From an uncultured Muribaculaceae bacterium (GTDB taxonomy: Bacteria > Bacteroidota > Bacteroidia > Bacteroidales > Muribaculaceae), in assembly GCA_904502025.1 (NCBI GenBank), contig CAJGDJ010000005.1, positions 1 to 64,000 of the forward strand: a stretch of DNA of 64,000 bases, given 5' to 3'. Positions 54,385-63,465 of the stretch are shown here, in pieces (the first letter of the stretch is position 1; each line of letters opens with the position of its first letter). Both the position numbers and the translations under genes were made by a program. The notes under the pieces were generated by a model. That model saw nothing but the letters and a program-made list of their open reading frames with translations, ran no database searches and was not told where the DNA came from.

Positions 54385-55926
54385 ATGAATACTCACACCA
54401 TACTTTGGGCCGACGATGAAATTGATCTCCTTAAGCCTCACATAATGTTCTTAAAGAGCAAAGGGTACAACCTAATGACCGTTAACAATGGTCGTGATGC
54501 CCTTGAATTAGTCGAATCGCAACATTTCGACCTCATAATTCTTGACGAAAACATGCCGGGATTAACCGGGCTTGAAACTTTGTCGCGAATCAAACAAATT
54601 TCGCCACACATTCCTGTCATCATGATTACAAAAAGTGAAGAAGAAAACATCATGGACCAAGCTGTTGGCAACAAAATTGCCGACTATCTCATCAAGCCGG
54701 TAAACCCAAATCAAATTTTGCTTTCTATAAAGAAAAATCTACATAGTGAGCAATTAGTATCGGTACAAGCCACATCTGACTATCGCCAAGAGTTTAACAA
54801 CATCACAACACTCATATCAAATGCTTCCTCTATTGAAGATTGGTATGAGCTATATAGCAAATTAGTATTTTGGGAATTGGAATTGGCATCTGCCGACACC
54901 AACATGGACGAGCTTCTTAACATGCAAAAAATCGAAGCCAACTCCACCTTCTATAAATTTGTAAAAAAGAATTACGAGAAATGGCTCTCTACCGATAATC
55001 ACCCGGTTATGAGTCCCGATATTTTCAAATCAAAAGTATTTCCGCTACTCGATAATGGGGAAAAAGTATTTTTCATTCTCATTGACAACTTCCGTCTTGA
55101 CCAATGGCGTACCATTAAACCATTGTTGAGCGATTACTTTACATTTGAAGAAGACCAATATTGCTCAATTCTACCCACAGCAACGCAATATGCTCGAAAT
55201 GCGATATTTTCAGGACTTATGCCATCGAAAATCGAGAAAATGTTTCCCGACCTATGGATTGACGAAGATGAAGATGAGGGAAAAAACATCAACGAATCTC
55301 CTTTAATCGAAACTCTTTTCAATCGTTATCGCCGTCAATGCAAATTCTCTTACAATAAAATTAACGACTCTGTTGCCGGCGACCGTCTCATTCGTGAATT
55401 TTCTAACCTTGAGAGCAATGACCTAAACATCATCGTTCTAAACTTCATCGACATGCTATCGCATGCTCGCACCGAGTCAAAGATGATTCGCGAATTAGCT
55501 GCTACCAATGCTGCATATCGCTCTTTGACTGAATCGTGGTTTAAGCACTCATCTGCTCTTGAATTATTCCGTAAAATCGCCGAAAAAGGGTATAAAATAG
55601 TTCTTACTACCGACCACGGCACTATTCGTGTCGATAATCCGATAAAAGTTGTAGGAGACAGAAATACTAATACCAACCTTCGATATAAACTTGGCAAAAA
55701 CTTAAGCTATAACCCCAAGCAAGTATATGAGATTAAACGTCCTGAAGCCTATGGACTTCCATCTCCAAATATTTCTACCACCTACATATTTGCCGGCAAT
55801 CGCGACTTTTTTGCCTACCCCAATAACTATAACTACTATGTGCAGTATTATACCGACACATTCCAACATGGGGGCATTTCTCTCGAAGAAATGATTATTC
55901 CGTTAATCACATTATCAGCTAAATAA
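54385..55926 (+). CDS. porX: T9SS response regulator PorX with PglZ phosphatase-like domain
   Basis: The 513-residue protein has an N-terminal receiver domain with acidic Asp10-Asp11, phosphoacceptor Asp54 (IILDENMPG), Thr82 and Lys104 (YLIKPVN). The rest is a PglZ/alkaline-phosphatase-like domain, with LTTDHGTIRVDNP as a metal-binding part. There is no DNA-binding helix-turn-helix. PorX works with the kinase PorY and an ECF sigma factor to control T9SS genes in Porphyromonas; nucleotide phosphodiesterase activity has been reported for the family. It lies between porW and tsaE. No histidine kinase is adjacent. Confidence 0.95.
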   Translation: MNTHTILWADDEIDLLKPHIMFLKSKGYNLMTVNNGRDALELVESQHFDLIILDENMPGLTGLETLSRIKQISPHIPVIMITKSEEENIMDQAVGNKIADYLIKPVNPNQILLSIKKNLHSEQLVSVQATSDYRQEFNNITTLISNASSIEDWYELYSKLVFWELELASADTNMDELLNMQKIEANSTFYKFVKKNYEKWLSTDNHPVMSPDIFKSKVFPLLDNGEKVFFILIDNFRLDQWRTIKPLLSDYFTFEEDQYCSILPTATQYARNAIFSGLMPSKIEKMFPDLWIDEDEDEGKNINESPLIETLFNRYRRQCKFSYNKINDSVAGDRLIREFSNLESNDLNIIVLNFIDMLSHARTESKMIRELAATNAAYRSLTESWFKHSSALELFRKIAEKGYKIVLTTDHGTIRVDNPIKVVGDRNTNTNLRYKLGKNLSYNPKQVYEIKRPEAYGLPSPNISTTYIFAGNRDFFAYPNNYNYYVQYYTDTFQHGGISLEEMIIPLITLSAK

Positions 55927-55940
55927 AAAACTGCAACATT

Positions 55941-56363
55941 ATGAGAACTATACATCTAAAATCAATTGACGACATCGCTCAAGCCGCCCACGAATTTGTG
56001 GCAGAAATGGGCGACGAAACCGTATATGCCTTTTATGGCGAAATGGGTGCCGGCAAAACAACGTTCATTAATGCATTGTGTAAAGCTCTTGGTGTTGAAG
56101 ATGACACTACCAACTCTCCATCTTTTTCAATCATCAACGAATATCGTAGCGACACAACCGCCGAGTTGATATACCATTTCGACCTTTATCGCTTAGATTC
56201 GCTCGAAGAAGCATTCGACATTGGCGTTGAGGATTATTTCGACTCTGGTGCATTATGCTTCCTTGAGTGGCCTGAACGAATTGCCGATATACTCCCTAAC
56301 GACACTGTGAAAGTTTCAATCATCGTAAACGATGACAACTCTCGTACCATCACTTTAGAATAA
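55941..56363 (+). CDS. tsaE: tRNA threonylcarbamoyladenosine synthesis ATPase TsaE
   Basis: The 140-residue ATPase supports t6A37 modification of tRNAs with TsaB and TsaD. Walker A is GEMGAGKTT at 33-41. The family blocks NSPSFSIINEY, FDLYRLDSLEEAFDIG and LEWPERI are present. It is 14 bases after porX and three before the biotin ligase gene. Confidence 0.96.
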   Translation: MRTIHLKSIDDIAQAAHEFVAEMGDETVYAFYGEMGAGKTTFINALCKALGVEDDTTNSPSFSIINEYRSDTTAELIYHFDLYRLDSLEEAFDIGVEDYFDSGALCFLEWPERIADILPNDTVKVSIIVNDDNSRTITLE

Positions 56364-56366
56364 ACG

Positions 56367-57116
56367 ATGGCGATTCCATCTAAAAACATAATCAAACTAC
56401 AGTCAACAGGCTCTACCAACAGTTATCTTGCAGGTAGAGCCATTGATTTGCCTCATGCCACAGTCGTTTCGACTTATAACCAAACCGCCGGACGTGGACA
56501 ACGTGGCAATTCTTGGGAATCAGAGCCCAATAAAAACCTATCGTTTTCAGTGCTTTTACGTCCTAAAAACATCATTGCCCGCCAACAATTCTACCTTTCC
56601 GAAGCTGTAAGCATCGCCATTGTAAACACCTTAAAACGACACATTCCAAACCAAAAAGTTTCTATAAAATGGCCCAACGATATATATGTCAACGACATGA
56701 AAATATGTGGCATTCTTATCGAAAATACACTTTCAGGATATAATATCTCTCAATCAATCGTAGGTGTGGGATTGAATATCAATCAACAAAAATTTATTTC
56801 CGACGCACCAAATCCAATTTCATTAACTCATTTTACTAAAATAACACACTCTCTTGATGACATACTTGAAAAGGTAACCGATGAAATTGTATCAACATTT
56901 GACCACTACGACTCTACACAACAATTTGATACACTTCATAAAGAATATTGCTCTAAACTTTGGCACAAAGATGGCTTCTACCCTTACGCTACACCCGATG
57001 GGAATCGATTTGATGCTCAAATTGCCGATGTTGCCCCCGATGGCATTATCACCCTACGCGACACCAACAACGTCTATCGTTCCTTCGCCTTCAAAGAAGT
57101 TGCCGCTATAATTTAG
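56367..57116 (+). CDS. birA: Biotin-[acetyl-CoA-carboxylase] ligase
   Basis: The 249-residue ligase attaches biotin to carrier proteins. It has STGSTNSYL, the biotinoyl-AMP loop QTAGRGQRGNSW (39-50), KWPNDIYVNDMKICGILIE and a C-terminal SH3-like domain. It lacks the N-terminal winged-helix domain of E. coli BirA, so it is monofunctional and not a repressor. It is the last gene of the tight porX-tsaE-birA group. Confidence 0.95.
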   Translation: MAIPSKNIIKLQSTGSTNSYLAGRAIDLPHATVVSTYNQTAGRGQRGNSWESEPNKNLSFSVLLRPKNIIARQQFYLSEAVSIAIVNTLKRHIPNQKVSIKWPNDIYVNDMKICGILIENTLSGYNISQSIVGVGLNINQQKFISDAPNPISLTHFTKITHSLDDILEKVTDEIVSTFDHYDSTQQFDTLHKEYCSKLWHKDGFYPYATPDGNRFDAQIADVAPDGIITLRDTNNVYRSFAFKEVAAII

Positions 57117-57169
57117 TCTAATTCGTGTCAAAAAGTATTGACTAATCAACATTTTACAAAATAAATCAT

Positions 57170-57177
57170 TATATTTG
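57170..57177 (+). promoter_or_regulatory. -7 box of the DUF4919 gene
   Basis: TATATTTG lies 19 bases before the ATG at 57197, predicting a leader of about 13 bases, or 37 if the ATG at 57221 is used. The -33 element is not clear. Confidence 0.48.
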
Positions 57178-57196
57178 TAAAATAGATTGGACTTAT

Positions 57197-57919
57197 ATGT
57201 CAATAAAAACAAATGTATTTATGACCCGACTTCTCTCACTTCTCATCATATTAATCACTTCATTTGCATTCACCACAAATGCCCAAATAGATTCGACTTC
57301 CACTCGGGATAAATCCCCTAATATGGAAGAAATACGCGATTTTGCCGACTCTCGAAAATATGATAAACTCATGAAACGTTACGAAAAAAACGACCCTACA
57401 ATGAGTGTCAGCGAGTATCGTCAACTTTATTTTGGTTATGTGTTCCAACCTGAATACAAACCATATAAAAAATCGGATTACACCCGTTCAATCTCAACCT
57501 TGTATTACAAAGAACATCTTTCACGCATGGAATGCGACTCTATAATTAAATATGCTGAAATGTCATTAAAAGATGATCCTTTCAATCTTCAACAAATGAA
57601 TTATCTCATCTATGCCTATAAAACAAAAAAGAAACACAATCTTGCCCGTCATTGGCAAAATCGGCTAAACAACGTATTGCGAGCCATTCTTTCAACAGGT
57701 TCAGGAGAATCGAAAGAAACTGCATGGCACGTGATTAACATAGGACATGAATATGCCTTAATAAACTTCATGAGTCCAAACTATATCGTAGATCGGCACG
57801 AATTTATTGAGCCACATTTCGACCACATTATCCTAAAACAATTGTCGAAGCAGCTTCCCGAAGGATTTTATTTCAACATAAAATACATGCTCGACGATTT
57901 CGACCGTTCCGGGAAATAG
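57197..57919 (+). CDS. Exported DUF4919 protein
   Basis: The 240-residue protein has a signal peptide (to ...FTTNAQ). The body shows DUF4919-like features: SEYRQLYFGYVFQPEYKPY, then helical, TPR-like sequence (YAEMSLKDDPFNLQQMNYLIYAYK). Function is unknown. An ATG at 57221 (MTRLLSLLIILIT) is an alternative start with a more typical signal peptide. It appears to be a single gene, convergent with the nitroreductase gene; I see no clear terminator between them. Confidence 0.82.
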   Translation: MSIKTNVFMTRLLSLLIILITSFAFTTNAQIDSTSTRDKSPNMEEIRDFADSRKYDKLMKRYEKNDPTMSVSEYRQLYFGYVFQPEYKPYKKSDYTRSISTLYYKEHLSRMECDSIIKYAEMSLKDDPFNLQQMNYLIYAYKTKKKHNLARHWQNRLNNVLRAILSTGSGESKETAWHVINIGHEYALINFMSPNYIVDRHEFIEPHFDHIILKQLSKQLPEGFYFNIKYMLDDFDRSGK

Positions 57920-57971
57920 CTATCTCAGTTATTAAACATATTTATAAGCAATAGTATTTCATTAATGTCTA

Positions 57972-58511
57972 TTAATACTTTTCTTTTGATGACATTTCAT
58001 CAAGGGGTTTGCGTTGGTGTTGGCGATGGGTGTCGGTGGCATAGCCAAGCGAAATGACCATCAACACACGTTTGGAACGTGGTATCTCAAGAATTTTTCG
58101 CATCTGTTTTTCATCAAACCACCCAAGAATACACGACCCTAATCCTTCTTGCGTAGCGGCAAGGGCAATATATGACGACACAATGCCACAGTCAATCAAT
58201 GGAAAATGCTTGTTTTTTATCCAACCGCCAAGACGAGCTGTAAAGTTAGGTGATTCTTGCACAATAACAATAAATGCAGTTGCTTGGTCAACCCATTTGT
58301 TCATTCCTATCGAAGTCAACGCATGAGCCACTTCGACACAACGCGAAGCCTCGGTTACGGTTATCAAGTGCCATGGCTGTGAATTGCATGCCGAGGGAGC
58401 CAATCGTGCCGCCTCAATGATACGTGCAAGTTTGGCTGGCCCCACCTCACGAAAAGAATCGTATGCACGACAACTCTGACGAGCCTCTACAAGGTCATAA
58501 AAGTTTTTCAA
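57972..58511 (-). CDS. Nitroreductase-family protein
   Basis: The 179-residue flavoprotein of the FMN-dependent nitroreductase family has RQSCRAYDSFREV near the start, APSACNSQPWHLI, an FMN-contacting segment, and GLGSCILGWFDEKQM near the C-terminus. Substrates may be quinones, flavins or nitro compounds; they cannot be told from sequence. It is nine bases after ribE, so both are probably cotranscribed, tying it to flavin supply. Confidence 0.92.
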   Translation of the reverse strand: MKNFYDLVEARQSCRAYDSFREVGPAKLARIIEAARLAPSACNSQPWHLITVTEASRCVEVAHALTSIGMNKWVDQATAFIVIVQESPNFTARLGGWIKNKHFPLIDCGIVSSYIALAATQEGLGSCILGWFDEKQMRKILEIPRSKRVLMVISLGYATDTHRQHQRKPLDEMSSKEKY

Positions 58512-58520
58512 AGGTATCGT

Positions 58521-59129
58521 TTATTTATTTTGAAATTCAATCAAGCGGCTCAAATACTTGCCAATGATGTCAAACTCAATATTCACGCGAGTGCCTGCTA
58601 TAATATTTTTGAAGTTGGTGTGTTCAAAAGTGTAAGGAATGATTGCAACACGGAAACTATTGCGTTCAGAGTTACACACTGTGAGACTGACACCATTTAC
58701 GGTTACCGAACCTTTCTCAACAGTCACATAGCCTTTTGAAGCCATTGCCGGGTCAACTTCATAAACAAACTTATAGTAATGACTACCGTCAACTTCTTCT
58801 ACACTTTCACACACTGCTGTGCAATCGACATGACCTTGCACAATGTGTCCGTCAAGACGTCCATTCATCAACATACTGCGTTCAAGGTTCACTAAATCGC
58901 CTACTTTCAAGCCTCCAAGGTTACTACGATCAAGCGTTTCTTGAATAGCTGTTACGGTATAATTATCATCGTTCAGCGACACAACTGTCAGGCACACACC
59001 ATTATGAGCCACTGATTGATCAATTTTCAACTCATTCACAAACGAGCATGTCAACGACAAATGCACATTGCCTCCATCACGCTCAATAGCCACGACCTTA
59101 GCGGCTTCTTCAACTATTCCTGAAAACAT
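58521..59129 (-). CDS. ribE: Riboflavin synthase alpha subunit
   Basis: The 202-residue enzyme makes riboflavin from two molecules of lumazine. It consists of two homologous lumazine-binding halves: MFSGIVEEAAKV...NGVCLTV with GHIVQGHVD at the junction, and NGVSLTVC in the second. The start at ATG 59129 leads directly into the family N-terminus. The name ribC is used in some genomes. The upstream region has a -7 box but no FMN riboswitch that I can see. Confidence 0.95.
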   Translation of the reverse strand: MFSGIVEEAAKVVAIERDGGNVHLSLTCSFVNELKIDQSVAHNGVCLTVVSLNDDNYTVTAIQETLDRSNLGGLKVGDLVNLERSMLMNGRLDGHIVQGHVDCTAVCESVEEVDGSHYYKFVYEVDPAMASKGYVTVEKGSVTVNGVSLTVCNSERNSFRVAIIPYTFEHTNFKNIIAGTRVNIEFDIIGKYLSRLIEFQNK

Positions 59130-59176
59130 ATCGATTTATTGTTTTAATTTCTAATTATTGTTTTATTTTCACACTA

Positions 59177-59184
59177 CAAAAATA
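59177..59184 (-). promoter_or_regulatory. -7 box of ribE-nitroreductase
   Basis: The minus strand reads TATTTTTG, giving a leader of about 40 bases to the ribE ATG. Confidence 0.45.
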
Positions 59185-59555
59185 ACTAATAGAATTGAGA
59201 GTTGAAAATTATATCAACATCATATAAAAATGAAAAGTGTACTACTTCACAGTAGCACACCTCCCTCATAACCAAAATTCAAGTATATATAATTTACTTT
59301 AACAAAACTTCATTGTTTTATCGTTTTATTCAATATACTTCTCTCTATACCTAAACTATAATAATTGGAATTTTCAATGCTTTTATATAAATGTATAAAA
59401 TAGTTAATTTATACCATCTCTGAATAAAAGTTGACTCTATTTTTCCTGATATTATTTTTATGCGTTTATATATATGTGCAAAATTAATGATTTAATTCTT
59501 AAATTTCACTTAAATAATGGCAATAAATATTAAAATCAGCCAAAATCTTTTCATT
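59185..59555. other. AT-rich divergent gap between ribE and the GH31 gene
   Basis: This stretch has no ORF. A hairpin at 59237-59260 (GTGTACTAC/GTAGCACAC, one A-C mismatch, loop TTCACA) is followed on the minus strand by CTTTTCATTTTTA, which looks terminator-like. It may end an antisense or small RNA started near the GH31 promoter. Nothing else was recognised. Confidence 0.45.
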
Positions 59556-59587
59556 ATTGCACAATCTACAATGTTTTATTAATTTTG
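59556..59587 (+). promoter_or_regulatory. Promoter of the GH31 gene
   Basis: ATTG (59556-59559), a 20-base spacer and TAATTTTG (59580-59587) match the Bacteroidetes promoter with one -33 mismatch. The leader to the ATG at 59616 is about 22 bases. Confidence 0.6.
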
Positions 59588-59615
59588 TATCTGATAATAT
59601 TATACCATATTTACA

Positions 59616-61994
59616 ATGTACAAATCTAAAATCAGTAAAACTTTAGCAACAATAGCCCTTTTGCTATCTATCTCTTTAGCATCGTGGGCTGATAACGGAG
59701 TGATTTCTATCGCAACTCCATCAGGACGTGTAGTAACAGCTACCGCCATAAACGATAACATCATCAAAGTTTCTAACTCAGCGGCAGGAGAAGTTATTCC
59801 TAATTCTCAGTCAGCAATACTTGCTCCCCAAAAATTCAACGGAGAGATCATCTCTCAAGGGAACACCAAAATACTTACCACTCCATCAGGAGTGATTGTA
59901 GTATTGAATGGAAACGACGGCAGCATTTCAATCAATGCCGGAAACGATCGCATGATTGCCGATAACGGTGTTCGTGCATTAATTGATGGCAAACAACAGC
60001 TTTCGCTCGCAACTTCAGGTGTTGGTTCATACTATGGTGCAGGCGAACGTGGACATAGCCTTTCTCTCAATGGCGATACGCTTGTGATGTACAACAAACA
60101 AAACTATAGCTACATGAAAGGCGAAAAACGCATCAACCAAATGAATATTACAATGCCATTGTTCATTTCATCTAATGGCTATGCCGTACTTTTCGACGAC
60201 TATGCCGCCGCCGAAATGATTATGGGCAACCCTATTAAATACATAACCGAAGGAAAAGAACCGGTATCATACTATTTCATCAATGGAGGTGGCACTCTCG
60301 AAGGTGTAATGAAAGAATACACACTTCTCACCGGTCGTCAAGAGCTTCCGCCATTCTGGGCTATGGGATATATCACCTCGAAATATGGTTATAAAACCGA
60401 AGCCGAAACACGTGGCGTGATTGACACTCTCAAACGCGAGGGCTATCCGGTTGATGGTGTCGTACTCGATCTTTATTGGTATGGCAAAGAAGAAGATATG
60501 GGGCGTTTATCTTGGGATCCCATTCAATGGCCTACTCACAAAAAAATGCTCGCCGACCTCAAAAAGAAAGGTGTTAACACAATCATCATTTCTCAGCCAT
60601 ACGTATTGACCAATGGTCGTGCAATTGATAACTATAACGAACTTTCTTCTAAAGGTATGTTCTGTCGCGACTCCATGGGCAACACCCACGAAGTAACTAT
60701 TTGGGTTGGTTCGGGTGGCATGTTCGACGTTTCCAATCCCGACACTCGCCAATGGCTTCGCAATCGCTATAAACAGCTCACCGACGAAGGTGTAGGTGGT
60801 TGGTGGGGCGACCTTGGCGAACCTGAAGTACACCCATTCTCAATCTACCACCACAATGGTAAGACTGCTCGTGAATATCACAACCTATACGGAAACGAAT
60901 GGAGCCGTATCATCTACGACCTATACAAAGATGAATACCCCGATACTCGCCTCATGACCATGATGCGTGGGGGTACAGCCGGATTACAACGTTTCAGCGT
61001 TTATCCTTGGTCAACCGACGTTTCTCGCTCTTGGGGTGGTTTGCAACCTCAAGTAACAATTATGCTCAATTCGGGACTAAGTGGTATGGGATATATGAGC
61101 CACGACGTAGGTGGATTTGCTATCGACCCAGCCAACCCTGTTGACCCTGAATTATATGTGCGTTGGTTGCAACTCGGCACATTCTCTCCTATCCTCCGCA
61201 CACACTCGCAACAAGTTGCCGAGCCATATAAATATCCTGAACAACGCAACATCATTCTCAACCTCATCAACGAGCGTTATAGATGGTTGCCTTATAACTA
61301 CACTCTCGCCTACGAAAATGCCTCTCAAGGGTTCCCTATGGTGCGTCCGCTTAATTTCTACAGCAAGCAAGACACTCGTTTCGACAACATCGACGACCAA
61401 TACCTATGGGGACGCGACGTTATGGTTGCTCCTGTCATGACTCAAGGTGCAACATCTCGCCACATCACCTTCCCTTATGGCAAATGGGTTGACTACAACA
61501 ACCCCACTATAACCTATAATGGAGGCGAGAACATCAGCTATAATGCTCCTCTTGAAGTATTGCCACTCTTTGTGCGTGCAGGAGCATTCATTCCTCAAGC
61601 CAACTATAAAATGGGCAACACGGGCGACTACACCAATGATTGCTACACTGTGAAATACTTCCCAGTTGACGGAGTAAAGTCAAGCTACACATTGTTTGAA
61701 GACGATCGAAAATCAACACGTTCTCTTGCCGAAAATGCTTATCGTCTTATCGAATTTACCGGCGATGCAACCGCATCATCAACCACAATCAACATTAAAA
61801 GCAAAGGAGATTATGCAGGAGCAAAAGCGTCAAAGAAAATGACAATAGAGCTTAACGGCATCACTACCAAACCTGCCGGAGCTACCATTAACGGCAAAAA
61901 AACATCAGTGAAATATGATGCCAAAGCATCAACTGCGACCCTCACATTCAATTGGAATGTAGCAAACGAGGTCACAATCGTTGTAAAGAAGTAA
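59616..61994 (+). CDS. Exported GH31-family alpha-glucosidase or transglucosylase
   Basis: The 792-residue protein has a signal peptide (1-25), an N-terminal beta domain and a GH31 TIM barrel. The likely nucleophile is Asp399 in GGWWGDLGEPEVH and the acid/base Asp468 in YPWSTDVSRSW. The C-terminal beta domains are present. GH31 includes alpha-glucosidase, alpha-xylosidase and 4-alpha-glucosyltransferases. The WWGDLGEPE site resembles Agd31B-type oligosaccharide transglucosylases, but specificity is uncertain. It is a lone gene with its own promoter and terminator, about 24 kb from susC. The signal peptide is without a lipobox, so it is probably periplasmic. Confidence 0.9.
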   Translation: MYKSKISKTLATIALLLSISLASWADNGVISIATPSGRVVTATAINDNIIKVSNSAAGEVIPNSQSAILAPQKFNGEIISQGNTKILTTPSGVIVVLNGNDGSISINAGNDRMIADNGVRALIDGKQQLSLATSGVGSYYGAGERGHSLSLNGDTLVMYNKQNYSYMKGEKRINQMNITMPLFISSNGYAVLFDDYAAAEMIMGNPIKYITEGKEPVSYYFINGGGTLEGVMKEYTLLTGRQELPPFWAMGYITSKYGYKTEAETRGVIDTLKREGYPVDGVVLDLYWYGKEEDMGRLSWDPIQWPTHKKMLADLKKKGVNTIIISQPYVLTNGRAIDNYNELSSKGMFCRDSMGNTHEVTIWVGSGGMFDVSNPDTRQWLRNRYKQLTDEGVGGWWGDLGEPEVHPFSIYHHNGKTAREYHNLYGNEWSRIIYDLYKDEYPDTRLMTMMRGGTAGLQRFSVYPWSTDVSRSWGGLQPQVTIMLNSGLSGMGYMSHDVGGFAIDPANPVDPELYVRWLQLGTFSPILRTHSQQVAEPYKYPEQRNIILNLINERYRWLPYNYTLAYENASQGFPMVRPLNFYSKQDTRFDNIDDQYLWGRDVMVAPVMTQGATSRHITFPYGKWVDYNNPTITYNGGENISYNAPLEVLPLFVRAGAFIPQANYKMGNTGDYTNDCYTVKYFPVDGVKSSYTLFEDDRKSTRSLAENAYRLIEFTGDATASSTTINIKSKGDYAGAKASKKMTIELNGITTKPAGATINGKKTSVKYDAKASTATLTFNWNVANEVTIVVKK

Positions 61995-62024
61995 GCAGCA
62001 CCAATAAAAAACGAAATAGAACCG

Positions 62025-62069
62025 AAAAAGAATCTCAATCGCTGAATTTATGCGATTGAGATTCTTTTT
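62025..62069 (+). terminator. Terminator of the GH31 gene
   Basis: An 18-bp perfect stem (62025-62042 with 62052-62069) with a 9-base loop TGAATTTAT ends in ATTCTTTTT, 30 bases after the stop codon. It overlaps the start of repeat element C and resembles a segment of element A. Confidence 0.9.
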
Positions 62070-62401
62070 GCGATTAACAAGCCCTCTATATATGATTAAA
62101 TCATTGAAGTAGTGCGAAGCACATGAAAGCGAAGCGTCTATAATAACCGCGTGGTTGAGGTCAAAGACCGAAACCTCCGGTTATTACAATCTACACATCT
62201 GCGTCTGACAGACGCGAAATAATCATATAGCATAAATCACGATATTTGCACCATTCCCGTCCTCCGGACGGCTTGGAGAGGAGGATTGATTATTCCTTTC
62301 CGAGGGTATCGCTTCGCTCTACCCTCGGTTATTATAGACACTACGCTCTCCCGTGCTTCGCACGCATTTGCCCTCTAAAAAGTTTTATCGGACACCAATA
62401 A
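62033..62401. repeat. Mosaic palindromic intergenic element C
   Basis: The gap holds three parts. The left part (62033-62090) resembles element A. The middle (62111-62149, GTGCGAAGCAC...GTCTATAATAACCG) is an inverted copy of 62326-62363 in the same element. The right part (62235-62401) is about 92% identical to element B by hand count. A perfect 7-bp palindrome GCGTCTG-A-CAGACGC is at 62201-62215. The end is TTTTATCGGACACCAATAA. It lies between the convergent GH31 and porin genes. Confidence 0.8.
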
Positions 62402-62420
62402 GTTTCGATAGCCTCATAAA

Positions 62421-63404
62421 TCATAGCCCGAAATAGCAACTCACGTATGCCGAATAATTGTTGTCGGCTCCGACTACTGAAGGGATTGACATTCGCACAT
62501 TTGGAGCAATCTTCACATACTTACACACATTAAATTCAGCTCCAACCATCATTGCATCTTCATCTTTTGCTATGTTCCAATTTTTTTTCGACATAAGTTT
62601 GTCATATCGGGCAAAAATATTTACCAACTTACTCAATGTTGCCGAACCATATACCGAAAATCCATATAGATCGGCATCTTTGACAAATCCTGCATTTTGA
62701 TAGATATTATACTCCGCTCCGAGCGAAAAACAATCGTGCTTATATCCCACAAACGCAGCCCAATTATAGGCATCTTTTGCTCCATTTTGTGCTGATTCAT
62801 TCAACGAACCATAACCACGCAACACCAATCCCTTTATTGGAGTGAATGTTACTCCTAATCCATATTGCAACCCATCTTTCACCTGCACCTTTTTATATCC
62901 TTCGCCATTCACAACGATAGCATCGGCACTTACCCATGGGGCAAATTGATATGCTATCGAAAGACCAAGGTCGGCACTGCTCCCAAATTTATATTCATCT
63001 TGGAACGACTTCATTATATATCGATAACCCCAGAACTTTTCTTGAGCTTTGAATTGAGTGGTGGAAATCATACCTCCATCAAGCGTCAAGCCGCCTGTTT
63101 TCCATGTTACTTGTGCATTTTTGATATATGCGATATAATGATAATCATCTACAGCCTTGGGCTGTCCCACATCAAGCACTGCCTTTATTTGTAATCCTTT
63201 GCCAAGTGAATACTGATAACCCAAATAGCTTCGATCGAGTTCAAATCCACGATCATCTCTTTCGGCACCAAAGCCGGTGTGAACATTTGCAAATACTTGA
63301 ATTATGGCTTTCCCTTGGGGCTTCGATACAGCTTCATTATCGCTTGCTTGAGCCACCATCGACGACACAAAAATCGTCAATAATAATATTAAATACCTAT
63401 TCAT
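62421..63404 (-). CDS. Outer-membrane beta-barrel porin-like protein
   Basis: From the ATG at 63404 (MNRYLILLLTIF) it has 327 residues with a signal peptide ending ...VAQASD; an ATG six codons upstream is less likely. The rest alternates in the way of transmembrane beta strands (for example FELDRSYLGYQYSLGKGLQIKAVLDVG, AAFVGYKHDCFSLGAEYNIY) and ends YVSCYFGL, close to the usual terminal aromatic strand. It may form a channel or be a surface adhesin-like barrel. The substrate is unknown. Confidence 0.8.
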   Translation of the reverse strand: MNRYLILLLTIFVSSMVAQASDNEAVSKPQGKAIIQVFANVHTGFGAERDDRGFELDRSYLGYQYSLGKGLQIKAVLDVGQPKAVDDYHYIAYIKNAQVTWKTGGLTLDGGMISTTQFKAQEKFWGYRYIMKSFQDEYKFGSSADLGLSIAYQFAPWVSADAIVVNGEGYKKVQVKDGLQYGLGVTFTPIKGLVLRGYGSLNESAQNGAKDAYNWAAFVGYKHDCFSLGAEYNIYQNAGFVKDADLYGFSVYGSATLSKLVNIFARYDKLMSKKNWNIAKDEDAMMVGAEFNVCKYVKIAPNVRMSIPSVVGADNNYSAYVSCYFGL

Positions 63405-63465
63405 TCTTTCACAAATAAGCATCGAAACACAATCTCTACAGTGAGATTATCAACTTAGCTTATCT

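Noticed and set aside
59130..59615. Possible FMN riboswitch upstream of ribE
   Set aside because: No conserved FMN-box (AGGGGC...CCC type) sequence was found; the region is mostly AT-rich.
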